Of a stretch of DNA of 64,000 nt, positions 49,196-61,600 are shown piece after piece. Location of the stretch: NCBI RefSeq assembly GCF_004027225.2, contig NC_046358.1, positions 9,021,284 through 9,085,283 on the forward strand. The letters run 5' to 3'. The first letter of the stretch is position 1. Each line of letters opens with the position of its first letter. Origin of the DNA: Strigops habroptila. Its lineage: Eukaryota; Chordata; Aves; Psittaciformes; Psittacidae. A program made the position numbers and the translations under genes. The notes under the pieces were generated by a model, which saw only the letters and a list, made by a program, of their open reading frames with translations, made no database searches and was not told the DNA's origin.

Positions 49196-52100
49196 CTTCA
49201 GATAAGACAGGGGGTGGGGAAGAGGGGAACAAAGGAATAAAGGAAGTATGCATTATGATGGGATTAGCCATTAAATGCCTTTGGAGTTGTTATTAAAAAA
49301 ATAAAAAAATTTTAGGTTAATTATTGATGGGACCTGTTGGAAAGCTACAGCCTGAACCCTGGCTCCTCTCTCTGTTTAGTGTCTTATTTTTCAGAGACAA
49401 CAAGAGCTGGCAAACCCCATAAAACAACACAGGCGGGCACAAGAAGTACCATCATTTGGACCTCATCCAGTCCTGCCTGCTTTTTTTGATGCTATTTTCT
49501 CTTTTTCCCAAAACAGGTAGCAGGAAAATCAAGCACAGTCTATTGCTATACATGTCGCAGGCAAAAGTAACCTCACAAATGACATTTGAAGGATTAGATA
49601 AGTGATTTTTAGTCTTGTCCTTTTCTAGCCCAGAAAGTAAACCTGAAAGCAACACCCCAAGCCATCAAATCCATTCCTTTGCTATTGAACAGCTTTGTAT
49701 CATCCTCTCTTAAAACAATTGCTTTCATTTAAAAAAAATAAAAATTAAATAATCTTTATCACCACTGCTCCTGTTTAGACACTATTCCAGCACTTCACTG
49801 TTCTAATGATCAGAAATCTTCTAGTTTCCAGCATGAATTTATTTCCAGCTCATGCTGGAAGAAGTCACTCTCCAGTCATATGCGTATCCACCTATGCAGG
49901 ACCTACACTTTTTCCATTATTTGGCCTAAACCTTCCCAGAAGAAACTGATATTCCAAAAAAAATCGCTGCCACCACTTGGGCACGAATCCTCCCTTGTCC
50001 TGAGAGATGTCTCATTACACTCACCTTGGGGTGACGCTGTAGGAATCTAGCTGCTTCCTCAAAGTACTCAAGTTGGAATTCTTTCATGACCTTAGGCAGA
50101 TCTTCAAAGTCAAAATATGGCAGAGAAAGAGCAGCAAAGCCACGGGTAGCCAGGAGACTGGATCTAAATTCAATCAAACCTCCTTCATCCCCATACATGT
50201 CGATCACTCCTGGAAAGGGGCCATCCCCTATATTAAAAACAAGGGGTATAGAGGACAAGTTATCAAACAAGACACTAAAAACTATCTAGTGAAGACTGAA
50301 CAACAAAATATGTATGGCTTAAGAAATTTTCTGTTAATACTCATTACTTTTCCATTTGCACAGCAGAGATTAGAGAACCAGTGCTGTATCCCACTTCAGC
50401 TATTTCAAACTAAGAATAGGTCCTTACTTTCCTGTAAAAAATACATGAACAGTTAAACTTGGGGTTTTTTTAAATGCGGTTCTCAGTGGTCTTAACCTCC
50501 CTCCCTCAGAACAATCAGGCCCTGAATCATCTATTTTCCCCACAAAGAAGTCATACCTTAATTAGAAAAGTGCAAGCTCACTACTAATAAGGCAAGAGCA
50601 CTGAGCCCTGGAAGCATATCCTACAAAACTTACACAAACTCTGGAATAAAGTGCATTGAGCAAAGCACAGGAAAGAGACACCTGTTGCCTGATGAAAACA
50701 ACTGGGCTTAACAGCTCTATCTCAGCATCAGCACTGTAACATTTGAACTGCTACTGCAGATGTGAAGAGAGAGTAAAACTGAGAGCTGTATGGGTATGGT
50801 TATGTGCGCATGACTGATATACAGATGAACATGTGTAGACATGTGTACAATCAGTCCCACAAACCTACAGAAACAATCAGAGCCACAACTTGAAACGAGC
50901 ATGGTTTTGCAGCCAACATCGTGTTGTGATATACTGTATGCCATGCCAGCAGATCTTGAGTTAAAAGGCTAAAGATACTACAATCTCTTCGAACTATGAA
51001 AAACCTCTGGCCACCAGATGTCACCACTGATGTGCACGGATCCAGCTCGCTACAATTACATTGGCTGAAAAAGTACCTGCTTGTGTGAGAATGCATTAAC
51101 TCTGGCATTGACTATATGCAACAAAGGCAAGACCTCTGGCTTTCCAAGGTGCTTAAGAAAAGGAAGTTTTGGACAAAACACACTAGATGGTGGAAACCTC
51201 CTAACTTAAAGCATGAGGAAGTCAGAGAAGGACTGAAACATGCTTTTGGGCTCTTTTTCTTTCAGTTCCGTAATTTGCCATAGAAGTTCAATATTCTACT
51301 TGAGAAAATATGCCTGGATAAATTTATCATAATGCCATGATCAGCAGTAACCTTTAGTTAACAACAGTCAGCCTAGATGGCTAGGAAAAAAAAGTGTGCA
51401 TTCATTTATCATCCCTACCTGGAAAGCTTTCTAGCAAGCATGTGATCGGAACACAGTCAAGCATGAATGTGTTTCTCTCTCATGAAGACAACCTTTAACT
51501 TACACAAGGATCTTGGACTGCCTTCCTGAGTGCATGCCCAAGTATAGTTTCTGCATAGCTCACTAAAAAGCAGGATAAAATGGGCTAGTCAACTTTACTA
51601 TTGCTTAAAAACAAAGAAAACCCTTCTGTAACTCTTATTCCTGATTTGAGAAACCTATTTCATATCAAAAATACAGCATAAGCCCACTCATGTAATCTCA
51701 CTTTTACTAAAATCAGTTCACATTTAACATTGCTATCTGAGTAATATTAACATTTTCCCATTCCAGGAGGAAAGAAAGGTGTGGTAGCAATGCTGTAACT
51801 GGATCCTCCACCAAGTACGCCAGTATCATTTAAGCAATGATTCCAGATTTTGCCACACTACTGCAACACTACACTTTCTGAAGGGAAAAATGCAGTTCCG
51901 TCTTGCAGATGTCTGCATTCCCACTGAGGTCAGCAGAAATCCAGCTCATCTTCTAAGGAAGGATATATCAAAACCACCACGTCTCAGTGATGGAAAGCCC
52001 AGCATGCTGATTAAACATTTGATCCAAAATTCAAAGTTCAATCTCTGTTGTTCCCTTTTCTTTTTTCTTCAGTGGACTTTGGATCCTTATCTAAATGGAT

Positions 52101-53554
52101 AAAAAGATTATTGGTTTGGAGATCATTCCCTAATACCTAAATCCCTAATAACTGTAGCGATATTTACAGGATTTGCTTAAGCAAGCTGCTACAAATTAGA
52201 GGCAATAGGGAGGCAGTTCTAGTAGCATGACACTCAGGGAAAGACAAGAAGTTTAAATCATGGCTCACATGTACACATACCATCATCAGTGTAAAGTTTC
52301 ATTTTCCAGCAGCACTACCTGGATATGAGGTGTGATATCCATCAGAATATCACACCTCATAAAGCACAACCATCCCACAAGCAGAACGGGTAGAGCTTTC
52401 TCATAAATCTATTTTGCCTTTATACCACAGTACAACTGAAGTAGCTCAACTATTAACTTAGCTTTGGCTCTGGTGTAACAGAGGAGGAATACCTGTATTT
52501 TCTATAATCAATTCCACTGCTCTGCTTACTGGCATGTGTTTCACATGGAAGAAAAATGCATTTTCAATTTGATCATGCTCAGGGTAAAATCCTTGGGAGA
52601 TTTAGCACAGGCTCACACAATGAAGCGTATTAGCTCTCAGTGTTACAGATTCTGGCAAGTCCAGAGCAAACACCAAAACTACTGAAAAATCATAGACCAA
52701 GAGCAGCGACATGTTAACCTCACAACTCCATTTTCATTTAGCTTCTGTCCTGTCCGTGCCTGCCCTGCCCAGTGCTGCCGGCTAAGACCAGGCAGTGTGG
52801 CCATGCACAAGCCAGGCCACGTCCCGAGAAGCCTTTGGGAGCGTCTCCGTAAGATTTCAAGGCAAAAAAACCCCTGTGTGCAAGGTGGCGTTCAGCTCTC
52901 TTATGGAATATGGATTTCCCGGGTGATACTCTTTGCATGTGTTTCTTTTAAAGACTTTCCTTGCTCTGCGCAGACACGGCGCGGGCCCGCAGGACGAAGG
53001 TCTCCGGCCGGGCACTCACCCGACGGCAGGAAGAGGGAGCCTCTTACGCCTCCCTCCTTCAGCCGGATCCTCCGCACGCCGGGGGCCGTGAACCACCTCT
53101 CCACCTGGGCCTTGGCCACCACGGGCCCGGGGAAGGCGCCGGGCTGGCTGTGGCCCTGGTGCACCAGCATCTCCACCTTCATCGGGGTGCCGGTGCTGCG
53201 GGGAACGAGCCGCTGGTACGGCCTCTCCATGCCGGCGGGGGCGAGGCTCCAGAAGAGCCCCATGGGCTCCACGCCGGTGTAGTCCCCGCCGTGCGAGGCG
53301 TCCATGCCCAGGTGCAGCTCGCCGCGGCCGTCCGCCCGGTAATGCGCGCACGACTGGAAGAGGCATCCGCGCTCATCCGCTGCCACAGCCCGCAGGGTTA
53401 CCGGCTGCCCCGGGCCCAGCCCCACCACCCGCGTCTCCACCCGCTCGTCCGCCAGCGCGGCGGCGGGGGACACGGCCACGCTTACGGCCGGTCGCCGCGG
53501 AGCGCGGAACAGGGCCCGCGCCGGGGCCGACGCGACGGCGACCGCTCTCCACAT
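48620..53554 (-). CDS. Gene A: BAAT-like acyl-CoA thioesterase/acyltransferase family protein, nucleophile replaced by Gly
   Basis: Three exons (53554-53020, 50227-50025, 49195-48620) join in phase to 437 aa. The N-terminal thioesterase/BAAT beta domain is at about 40-175 ([28 protein letters not shown]). The C-terminal alpha/beta-hydrolase domain is at about 180-435. Several blocks match bile acid-CoA:amino acid N-acyltransferase (BAAT) better than ACOT1/2 as I recall them: [29 protein letters not shown] and the stretch before GAGH. The family triad keeps Asp352 (VGEDD) and His386 ([10 protein letters not shown]). The nucleophile is Gly258 (IGTGKGAE) instead of Ser (thioesterases) or Cys (BAAT). 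The start [20 protein letters not shown] is basic without acids, like a mitochondrial presequence. The C-terminus HLHLG lacks a peroxisomal signal. The frame is intact, so the gene is probably retained; its activity is unknown. Confidence 0.85.
50025..50227 (-). CDS. Gene A exon 2
   Basis: This 203-bp exon starts after TTTTTAATATAG and ends AAG|GTGAGT. It encodes [20 protein letters not shown], then [20 protein letters not shown] and [20 protein letters not shown]. Its length and phases equal those of exon 2 of gene B, which supports a common origin. Confidence 0.92.
52325..52360. repeat. Perfect 14-bp inverted repeat with 8-bp loop
   Basis: Arms 52325-52338 (ATGAGGTGTGATAT) and 52347-52360 (ATATCACACCTCAT) are exact complements around the loop CCATCAGA. 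It lies in intron 1 of gene A. It could fold in the transcript or mark a small mobile-element relic. Confidence 0.85.
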
Positions 53555-53770
53555 GATGGCGGCTGGTAGGCGGCAGCCCTGCGCCAACGGCAGTAACGGT
53601 AGCGCGGCCGCCGCCCCGTCCAGGCGGCCTCAATCGATAGCAGAGCCCCCGGGACCGGGCGGCGCGCTGCTGCCGGGGCGGGAGAGACCGATCCCCACCC
53701 GCGGCCGTTCCCGCCTCCCGGAGCCTCCCCCAAAACATCTGGAGCAGCGAGCCCCTGGTTAACGTTTCTT
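52960..53770. promoter_or_regulatory. CpG-island promoter of gene A
   Basis: A GC-rich, CpG-dense block covers exon 1 of gene A and about 200 bp upstream of its ATG. There is no TATA box. I looked for a direct-repeat PPAR element, expected for PPAR-regulated thioesterases, and saw none. Confidence 0.65.
53020..53554 (-). CDS. Gene A exon 1 (presequence and N-terminal domain)
   Basis: ATG at 53554-53552 is the first Met of the frame, with A at -3. The exon ends CCG TCG G|GTGAGT in phase 1. It encodes residues 1-178, GC-rich within a CpG island. Overlapping frames on the plus strand and in other phases are composition shadows. Confidence 0.9.
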
Positions 53771-55084
53771 TTTAATCCGTTAAAAAGATTGTGAAGGCAA
53801 AACGCATAAAGAATTCACCTCAACACGAACAGCAACCCAGACCACAGCCACCCAGCTCGGGGCTGCAGGACCGACGCGTTAAAAACTGACTTGTACGCAG
53901 CAGCGTAGACCACCAGCACCCCACGGGTGCCATTCAGTGCTGCTCGTCCCAGACTCGCACTCGGGTGCCAGGCGTTACGGGATATCCGCAGGCAGCGGGT
54001 GGGAAGCGCTCCGCTGGCCCCCATTCCTCAGGGAATGTGGCCTGTGGGGCCTGGCGGGACGGAGGCCAGTGCCTGCCACAGCTACCTGTGCCTCAGCCCG
54101 CTCCCCACACTCAACGCAGCCCCACCAACCTGCCTGCATGGCGCTAGTCCATGTCAAGGCGAAGCTGCCTCACGGAGCTGCCATGCCAGCTTCATAGACT
54201 TGCTATTTTTATCAGCGCTTACAAGCAGGCAGCTGTGGACGCATGAAGGGAATGTACAAGCAGGGAGAAACTGCCCTCCAGCAGTGCTGTGGACCTGTGC
54301 GGTGATATCCAGCCTTGCTGAGGAGATGCCCACCAGCAGCTCTGCGTATGACTACCAATGGGTCCAATTCTGTTGTTTCTTCCTGCTTATGAACTTTCCA
54401 AAACTGTACAGTTTTGTACAGTACAAACTGTTTGTACAAACTGTTCCAAAACTTCTAGTGCACATGCCCAGAACGTCACATTAGGCTATGGACTGTTGTT
54501 GGCTATAAATGAGAGATGTATTCTCTGAGGATGCAGGCACAGTATTGCTTCTTTTGGTAAATGAAATATTAGATACTAAGATGCATCTCAGCGATGTCGG
54601 AGAAGAAGAAGGAGCAACGATGTGCACAGGGAGACCAGAAAGATTAGTAGAGGCAGGAAGAGAGAAGCTGCTTTAAGAAAAAATAGAGCACAAAATACCT
54701 GGCTCTGGTAAGGGCAATGGCAAAAATAATGTTTCTTCTGAGAAAACCAAGGCAAATTTTCATCCAACTTCTCAGCTTAAATGAGTTACTTAAATTAACA
54801 TTCATTAATGAGTCGCTTAAATTAACATTCAAAGCAGATCCAACCGTACCACCATCATTTTCCTACAGCCTGTAATCCCATACTACACATAACAGGGCAC
54901 CAAGACCTCTAAACGACATTAGAGAAGGGTGTTAAAAGGAAGCAGCCCTCACACCTTTGCTTACTATCATCCCCCAAGAAACCCAACAGCTTATTCTCTG
55001 ATGTTCTTTGTTCTCATTCAGAGGCATTTAACAAAACAAATTTGAAACACCAGACTTTTCATCTGTAAAGTAACCTAACTCACA
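53771..55084. other. Spacer between gene A promoter and gene B 3' end
   Basis: This holds the gene A upstream flank and then the gene B 3' UTR side. No gene is seen. A cluster of palindromes at 54401-54440 is listed separately. Confidence 0.6.
54401..54440. repeat. Clustered palindromes with repeated TGTACA
   Basis: AAACTGTACAGTTT (54401-54414) and TTTGTACAAA (54431-54440) are perfect palindromes. TGTACA occurs at 54405, 54415 and 54433. TGTACA resembles a steroid-receptor half site, but the spacing does not match the usual three-base-gap inverted repeat. Confidence 0.6.
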
Positions 55085-55690
55085 TCACAGCTTACTGGAT
55101 GTTCCAGATGGCTTGCCCATGAGGTGTTTGCAGAAGAAAGCTTGGATCTGCTGCCAAGCATCTATCTGTGCCTCGCAGTGTGCCTTGGGCTCCCCTCCCC
55201 AAACCACAGGCTTGCCAACCAGCACATGCATTGAGGCTGCACACATTGGGAAAAAAGGGGGTTCAATGTAGTGCCCTGCTCCAGGATAGCAGACTATCTC
55301 AGGCTTTTCCTTCCCATGAGCTTGCAAATGTTTGCTCCCCTCAACTGCAAAGAATTCACTTTTCCAGTTGTGATCATCCTGGCCAACAATGAACAAGAAG
55401 CGACACTCAGCCTTCTCCAAAGGGATAAAGCTTTGGCGGCCAGGCCCTTCTAGTGGGTTGTCCAGTGAATCGACAATATCAGCAATCCCAGACTCGCTGA
55501 TCTTGACGCGTTCTACACTGAAACCAAGGGGTGGAATGGTGATGTCCTTGTAGCGGAGCGCTGTGCCCACATTTGCCACTGAGCCGTTGATAAGAGCAGT
55601 GGCCGTGATACCCTTTAGGAAGGAGGCCATGGAGACACACAGGTCACCCCCCTTGGAGATTCCAAGCAACCCAATTCCCGGACCTTTAAC
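55085..55690 (-). CDS. Gene B exon 3 (catalytic core and SKL end)
   Basis: The acceptor is CTCTTCCAG, then GTT AAA GGT. It encodes residues 263-463 from [17 protein letters not shown] to GTSSKL and the stop at 55087-55085. All three catalytic residues are in this exon, with WGGEPKAH near the end as in ACOT1/2. Confidence 0.95.
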   Translation of the reverse strand, partial: VKGPGIGLLGISKGGDLCVSMASFLKGITATALINGSVANVGTALRYKDITIPPLGFSVERVKISESGIADIVDSLDNPLEGPGRQSFIPLEKAECRFLFIVGQDDHNWKSEFFAVEGSKHLQAHGKEKPEIVCYPGAGHYIEPPFFPMCAASMHVLVGKPVVWGGEPKAHCEAQIDAWQQIQAFFCKHLMGKPSGTSSKL

Positions 55691-58600
55691 CTGGAAGAGA
55701 GAGAAGAGAAACCACAAGCAACGAGCCATGGCATGCCACTTCTTTAAAATGTTGCCACGTCCACAGCCATGTCTGTCCTGAACCTGGACCCCAGGTATAG
55801 GCATCTAAGGTCCTGTGTGCAGCACCCATATCAGAGGGACCCTGGGACACTGTTCTGTGCTTGATTTATGATCATAATCCCTGCTGAACCTGCAGCATCA
55901 CTCTAACAAATCTACAAGGCTCAGTGCTGAAGCATATGCAGAGGGTACAGCTGTGCTTGCAAAAAGCATACAATGTGCAACCCCGGATTCACTTTGCTTA
56001 TACAGCAGTTCAGGGAAGAAGGGGAAGGTGCAGGGAAGGCCTCTTCTACAAATACTTTCTATCAGTGCAAAACACTCAGCATCAGCAATGACTATGATAC
56101 TGTCACCAGTTATGATAATGTATTTCTTCTATTCAACCACTGTCTTCGAGTCCCCTGTTAAGAAGCTAATGTGGGGTAGCAGACTCCACATCAGCCATCT
56201 CCTGTTTGTCTAGTATGCTTGGTGTTTAACTCACAGAAAAAGGGAAGTATGTGAGGTAACTCACTCATTAAAATGTATCTTAAAAAAATACAACCTACTA
56301 AACCCATTTTTCTAAGTGAATTGTATGGTCCTCTGGGGTCAATCTAGAATAGGTTACCTTCGTTTTCTTCTACACAGAAAAAATAACTAGAATGGGAAGA
56401 CTATATGATCTTACTGGCTGCGAAAATCCTCCAAGGATATTGGCAGAAGGTTAGCTAATATCACAACTGCTCCAATATACAAGGACACTTGGAGGTAAAA
56501 GGGGCTCAGAGACAGCACCAAAATTTAATACCTCCTGTACCTTATCACCAGTGTAATAGCCTCCAAACCCACTGACTGAAGCATGGGAAGGGAGAAATTA
56601 GAAAACATAGCTGAAACTTTGCAACGTGTTAAAAATATGATGAGGATGTCAGTGGAGGTGTTAATGGAAGGCTATGGTACTGCCCACAGAGGAGAAAAAA
56701 GGGGGTGTGGGAAGCATTTTTCAGAGTGTTTTGGACAGAGAGGTGGCACGAGCAGTTAGGGTTAGGGTAACTGAAAAGCAACCAAGACCTTTAACAACTG
56801 CTTATCTTTCTGAGGTCAAAGAAGGTATTTATTTCAACTTCTACAGAGAAATCAGGTGTTGCCTTGTGCAATTCTAGTTACTGTCATGCACAGCTATTTG
56901 GAAGGAGATGCAGAACTGAGCAGGGTTCTCTTCCAAGAGGTGTCGGCTTAGAAGGATCCCCAAGTTCACAACTAGCTATTAAAACCCACACTCACCAAAA
57001 GCAAGATTCTAGCAGCTTATATAATAGACAGCAACAAATGCGTACGGATGGACTTCCTTGAGACCTGGATCATAGAAGGTTATCATGTGCTCCACAACTG
57101 AAAAGGGTGTTTAGTTCTGAAGGACATTCTACAGAGCATGAACCTAAAAGCCCCACTGGAAGTCCCGTAAGCCTCCAGACAACTACCACCCTAGCTACGA
57201 CACTGGGTGGAATGAAGCAGAAATTACTAGTATGTGACCTATGTGTCACTGTGTCACTTGGCCAGTTCAAGAGGAAGAATTGGAATAATCTACTAGAGAA
57301 CCATTGTAATGGGAGTTAAAGATATAAACCAAATTAATTACAGACAACTTGAATGGCGGTGCTATTTTAAGTACAGCAGCTCTGCTGCACCTGCAGTCTG
57401 ACAGGACCTGACTAACAAGTTCCCTCTAGTGACAGAGTGTCAATGAACAAACCAACCTGGGTGTGTTGTAACATATAGTTTACGGCTTCTTCAAAATATT
57501 CCAGGTGGAGTTCCTTCATCTTTTTGGGGAGATCTTCATAGCCATAGTAAGCCAGAGCCAGCACAGCAAAGCCATAGTTGGCCAGCAGGCATGCCCTGTA
57601 TTCGATGAGTCCTCCTCCAACTCCGTACAGGTCAATAATGCCTGGAAAGGGGCCATTTCCTGCAAGAGACCAGAGCACACATTAAACCCCACAATTTTTA
57701 ATTTATATTCCAAATTCATAGGCCTGGGAATGCATCTTTTTATAAAAGAAAAAAACCTAGAGCAGTAGAATGGTAGTAAGAGTCCTAAATTACTGTGCCA
57801 GTTTTCAGTAAATGGCTACATTGCTTCAAAATTAAACAAGACAACACAAAATAGCAAGCTTGATAATGTTCTGGATAACATCAGGAAACCTGTGGCTGAA
57901 ATGAATGCAAGGGATCCTTTGTGCTCTGGTTTTGACTGGGATAGAGTTAATTTTCTTCCTAGTAGCTGGTGCAGCGCCGTGTTTTGGATTTAGCCTGAGA
58001 ACAGTGCTGATAACACACCGACATTTTAGTTGTTGCTCAGTAGTATTTACCCTGATCAAGGACTTTTCAGTCTCTCATGCTCTGCCAGTGAGGAGGGGCA
58101 CAAGAAACCAGGAAGGAGCAGAGACAGGACACCTGACCTGAACTAGCCAAAGAGATATTCCATATCACAGCACGTCATGCCCAGTATATAAACTGAAGGG
58201 AGTTACCTGGAAGGCCAGATCACTGCTTGGGGACAGGATGGGTATCAATCAGCGGGTGGTGAACAATTGTGTTGTGCAACACTTGGGGTTTTTTGACTTG
58301 GATGTTTTATTCCTTTCTCTTAATTTCCTTTTAAAAATATTATTGTTATTGTGTTTGTTATTATTTACTTTGTTTATTAAACTGTTCTTATCTCAACCCA
58401 CAAGGTTTCTACTTTTTTTTGATGTTTCTCCTCCCCATCCCACAGGGCAGAGGGGCAGTAAGCGAGCAGTTGCATGGTACTTAGTTGCTGACCGGTGTTT
58501 AACCACAACAGCCCGTTTTGGCACCCAACGTGGGGCTTGAAAGGTTGAGATAACAACAGATCTGACATGAGCAGTTGAGAATTTTAAACATTTTGAGTAT

Positions 58601-61600
58601 CCTTGGAATACCCTTGAAACCAGCATGGCCCTACCGCTAGGAAGCAGCACGTTCCTGAATATGCTTCAGGTCTGTTTAAGATTAATTAACTATTTAAAAA
58701 TACCACCCAGACGTCAGCCCTGAGGTTCGATAGTTATGAGTAGCAGGGGGGGTGTGTGTGTGGAGGACAGTATGGGCAAGTACCTAGGCCAGTGGACACC
58801 TCCAGTATTTTACAATTTCACCCCTGAGCAAGTGCAGAATCTGGAAAAAGGAGTAAAGTATTTGGAAAAAGTATACTGTTGCCCTGGCAATTCCAGAGAG
58901 ATACGTATAACTGCAAAGTCCTGGGGACTGGCCCATGCCTACAGAGCCCCGCTCAACACTGCAGTACCCTCAAAGTTAAAAGAAGGACTCTGGATCTGAC
59001 AGCAAAATTACAGGCACTGCAGTTACTCTGATCCCGGTGACAGACTCTGCAGCTGAACCAGACAACCAACCTCTGCCAGTGCCAGTTGCCCCTATACACA
59101 AGAATAAATGAACATGAAAGACAGGTCATTCACTGAAGGAGGATGAAGCAGGGCCATCCCAGGAATGAAAGGAAGCGACAGAACAATAGGCAAGGTCTTG
59201 ATCTGTATTCCTGAGTGAGCTGAGGGATATGTAAAAGATTTCAGCAGTCATCCAGGTGAGCACATTATCACCTGGCTGTTCCGATGCTGCGATAATGGAG
59301 CTAACAATTTGGAATTAGAGGGTAGGGAAGCCTAGCAGCTGGGAAAGGGAAGGGGGCATTGAAAAGGCGATCGGGAGAGGAACACAAGTCCTCAGCCTCT
59401 GGAGGTTGCTCCTGTTAGCTGTGAAGGAAAGGTATCCCTTCAAGGAAGATCTTAAATAGTGCCCAGGCAAGTGGACTGCAACAGAGAGAGGTATTCAGTA
59501 CCTGACGGAATAAGCCATGCTAGAGATGATTCGTCATGACATGAACAATGCACAGTTACCCACAGATCCAGATGAAGGCCAGTGCACACGAGGCATGCCG
59601 CAGGAATTTGTATGGAGTGTGCCATCACCATGCGCCAACTCATTGGCAGTAATAAGCTGTAAAGTGCCACCGATGGTGGATGAAGTGGTTTGCCAACTCT
59701 AGCAATACGAAGACAATATCTTTTCCTCCCTCATCTCAGCTGCGGATAAACTGATCTAGCAACTCAAAGAGGATAGGTCCACCTCCCTCCCTGTACGGAC
59801 CAGCATCTCAGCTATTAAGAGTAAGCGCCCTTTCGCTAAAGAGGGAGGATATAGGAGGTATGCACCACGGGTTACCCTGTGGTTTTACCTGTGGGAATAT
59901 GGAAAGGACATGAAGAAGTGGGATGAAAACCCCACCTCAACCCTAGAGGCACAGGTACATGAATTGCAAGAAAAAACAATCACAAATGGGGGTTCTTCCA
60001 GGAAAGTTGCTTCTCCACTCTCCAGTGGGCAGTTTTCCAGACAGAGTGGAAGGGCAGATCGTACTCCTGATCCTATGGAAAGAAATTCTAACCTGTATCT
60101 GCAAGAAGTAAGTGGAGAATCCTATGACCAGGATTAGAGGGGCCTTGCCTCCAGCCAGGTGGGGGAAAGGGACAACAGGTTTACTGGACTGTATGGATCG
60201 GATGACCTACAGCCATCAGCTACAGCCAGACCTACAGCCCTAGCATACACCACTGCATAGTATACCCTAATGCCATCAAGGGGCACAACCCCTTTGTATT
60301 TCAGTAGGACAGGGGGATCCCGACACCTGACTGTACTGGAGGCTGAAATCAGCCTAACTGGGAAGGAGTGGCAAAAGCACCCCACTGTGACTGGCCCAGA
60401 GGCTCCACACATCCTTGGCATAGACTGTCTTAGGAGAGGGTACTTCAAAGACCCAAAAGGGTACCAATGGGCTTTTGGGATAGCTGCCTTGGAGACAGAG
60501 GAAATTAAGCAGCTGCCTACCTTGTCTGGTCTCTCAGAGGACCTTTCTGTTGTGGCGTTGCTGAAAGTTGAAGAACAAGTGCCAATCGCAACCACAACAG
60601 CGCACCGGGAGCAGTGCTGCACTACCCAAGACCTCCCTGATTCCCATCAAAAGGGCTGTTGTGGTTTAACCCCAGATGGCAACTAAGTACCACACAGCTT
60701 GTCCTGGGTTTAGCTACAGCAGTCATTTTCTTCTTCTTAGTAGCTGGTGCAGTGCTGTGTTTTTGACTTTCAGCCTGGGAACAACGCTGATAACACCGAT
60801 GTTTTTAGTTGTTGCTAAGTAATGTTTACTCTGACCAAGGACTTTCTCAGTCTCATGCTCCGCCAGGGAGGAAGGGAAACTGGGAGGACGCAGAGACAGG
60901 ACACCAGACCCAAACTAGCCAAAGAGGTATTCCATACCACGGCACGTCATGCCCAGTATATAAACCGGAGGGAGTTACCCGGAAGGCTCAGATCGCTGCT
61001 CAGGTCAGGCTGGGTATTGGTTGGCGGGTGGTGAGCAATTGTATCCTCTCCCCTTGTTATTTCCCTTATCATTATTATCATTGGTGATAGCAGTAGTGGT
61101 TTTGTATTATACCTTAGTTACTGGACTGCTCTTATCTCAACCCGTGGGAGTTACATTCTTTCGATTCTCCTCCCCATCCCTCTGGGAGTGGGGGGAGGAA
61201 GAAGGGCGGGAGTGAGCGAGCAGCTGCATGGTTCTGAGTTACCGGCTGGGCTTAAACCACGACACAGCTGCTCACTCCCCCCAACCCCAAGGGATGGGGA
61301 AGAGCATCAGGGAAACAAAAGATAAAAAAATAGTAGGTTGAGATAAGAATGTGTTTTAGCCCATGTAGCCGCACTAGGTGAGGAGCGTGGCCAGCAGATC
61401 AAAGCTGGTCAGGCTCATCAGGCAGCTCCTTGAAGAGCGCCCAGTGCCAGCTGGTGAGGTCCAGCTCCACCTTGTCTTCTGCCTGGTTCCGGGCTCAAGG
61501 GGACTCTGAAGAGGGGCTGGCTCCGGCGCTGGGAGCCCAGGGCAGAAAGCAGAGGCAGGACCCGCGGGGGAAGGAACTCGGCGTGGTCGGTACTCACCGG

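Noticed and set aside
56755-56768. Interstitial telomere repeat
   Set aside because: Only two units, which is too short to argue for a fusion or telomerase-mediated insertion. It is kept only as a minor repeat feature.
57922-61264. A single complete provirus with paired 5' and 3' LTRs
   Set aside because: The second LTR has its own CAGCT duplication and is inserted in an antisense LTR, and the internal region stops in the protease part. They are separate insertions.
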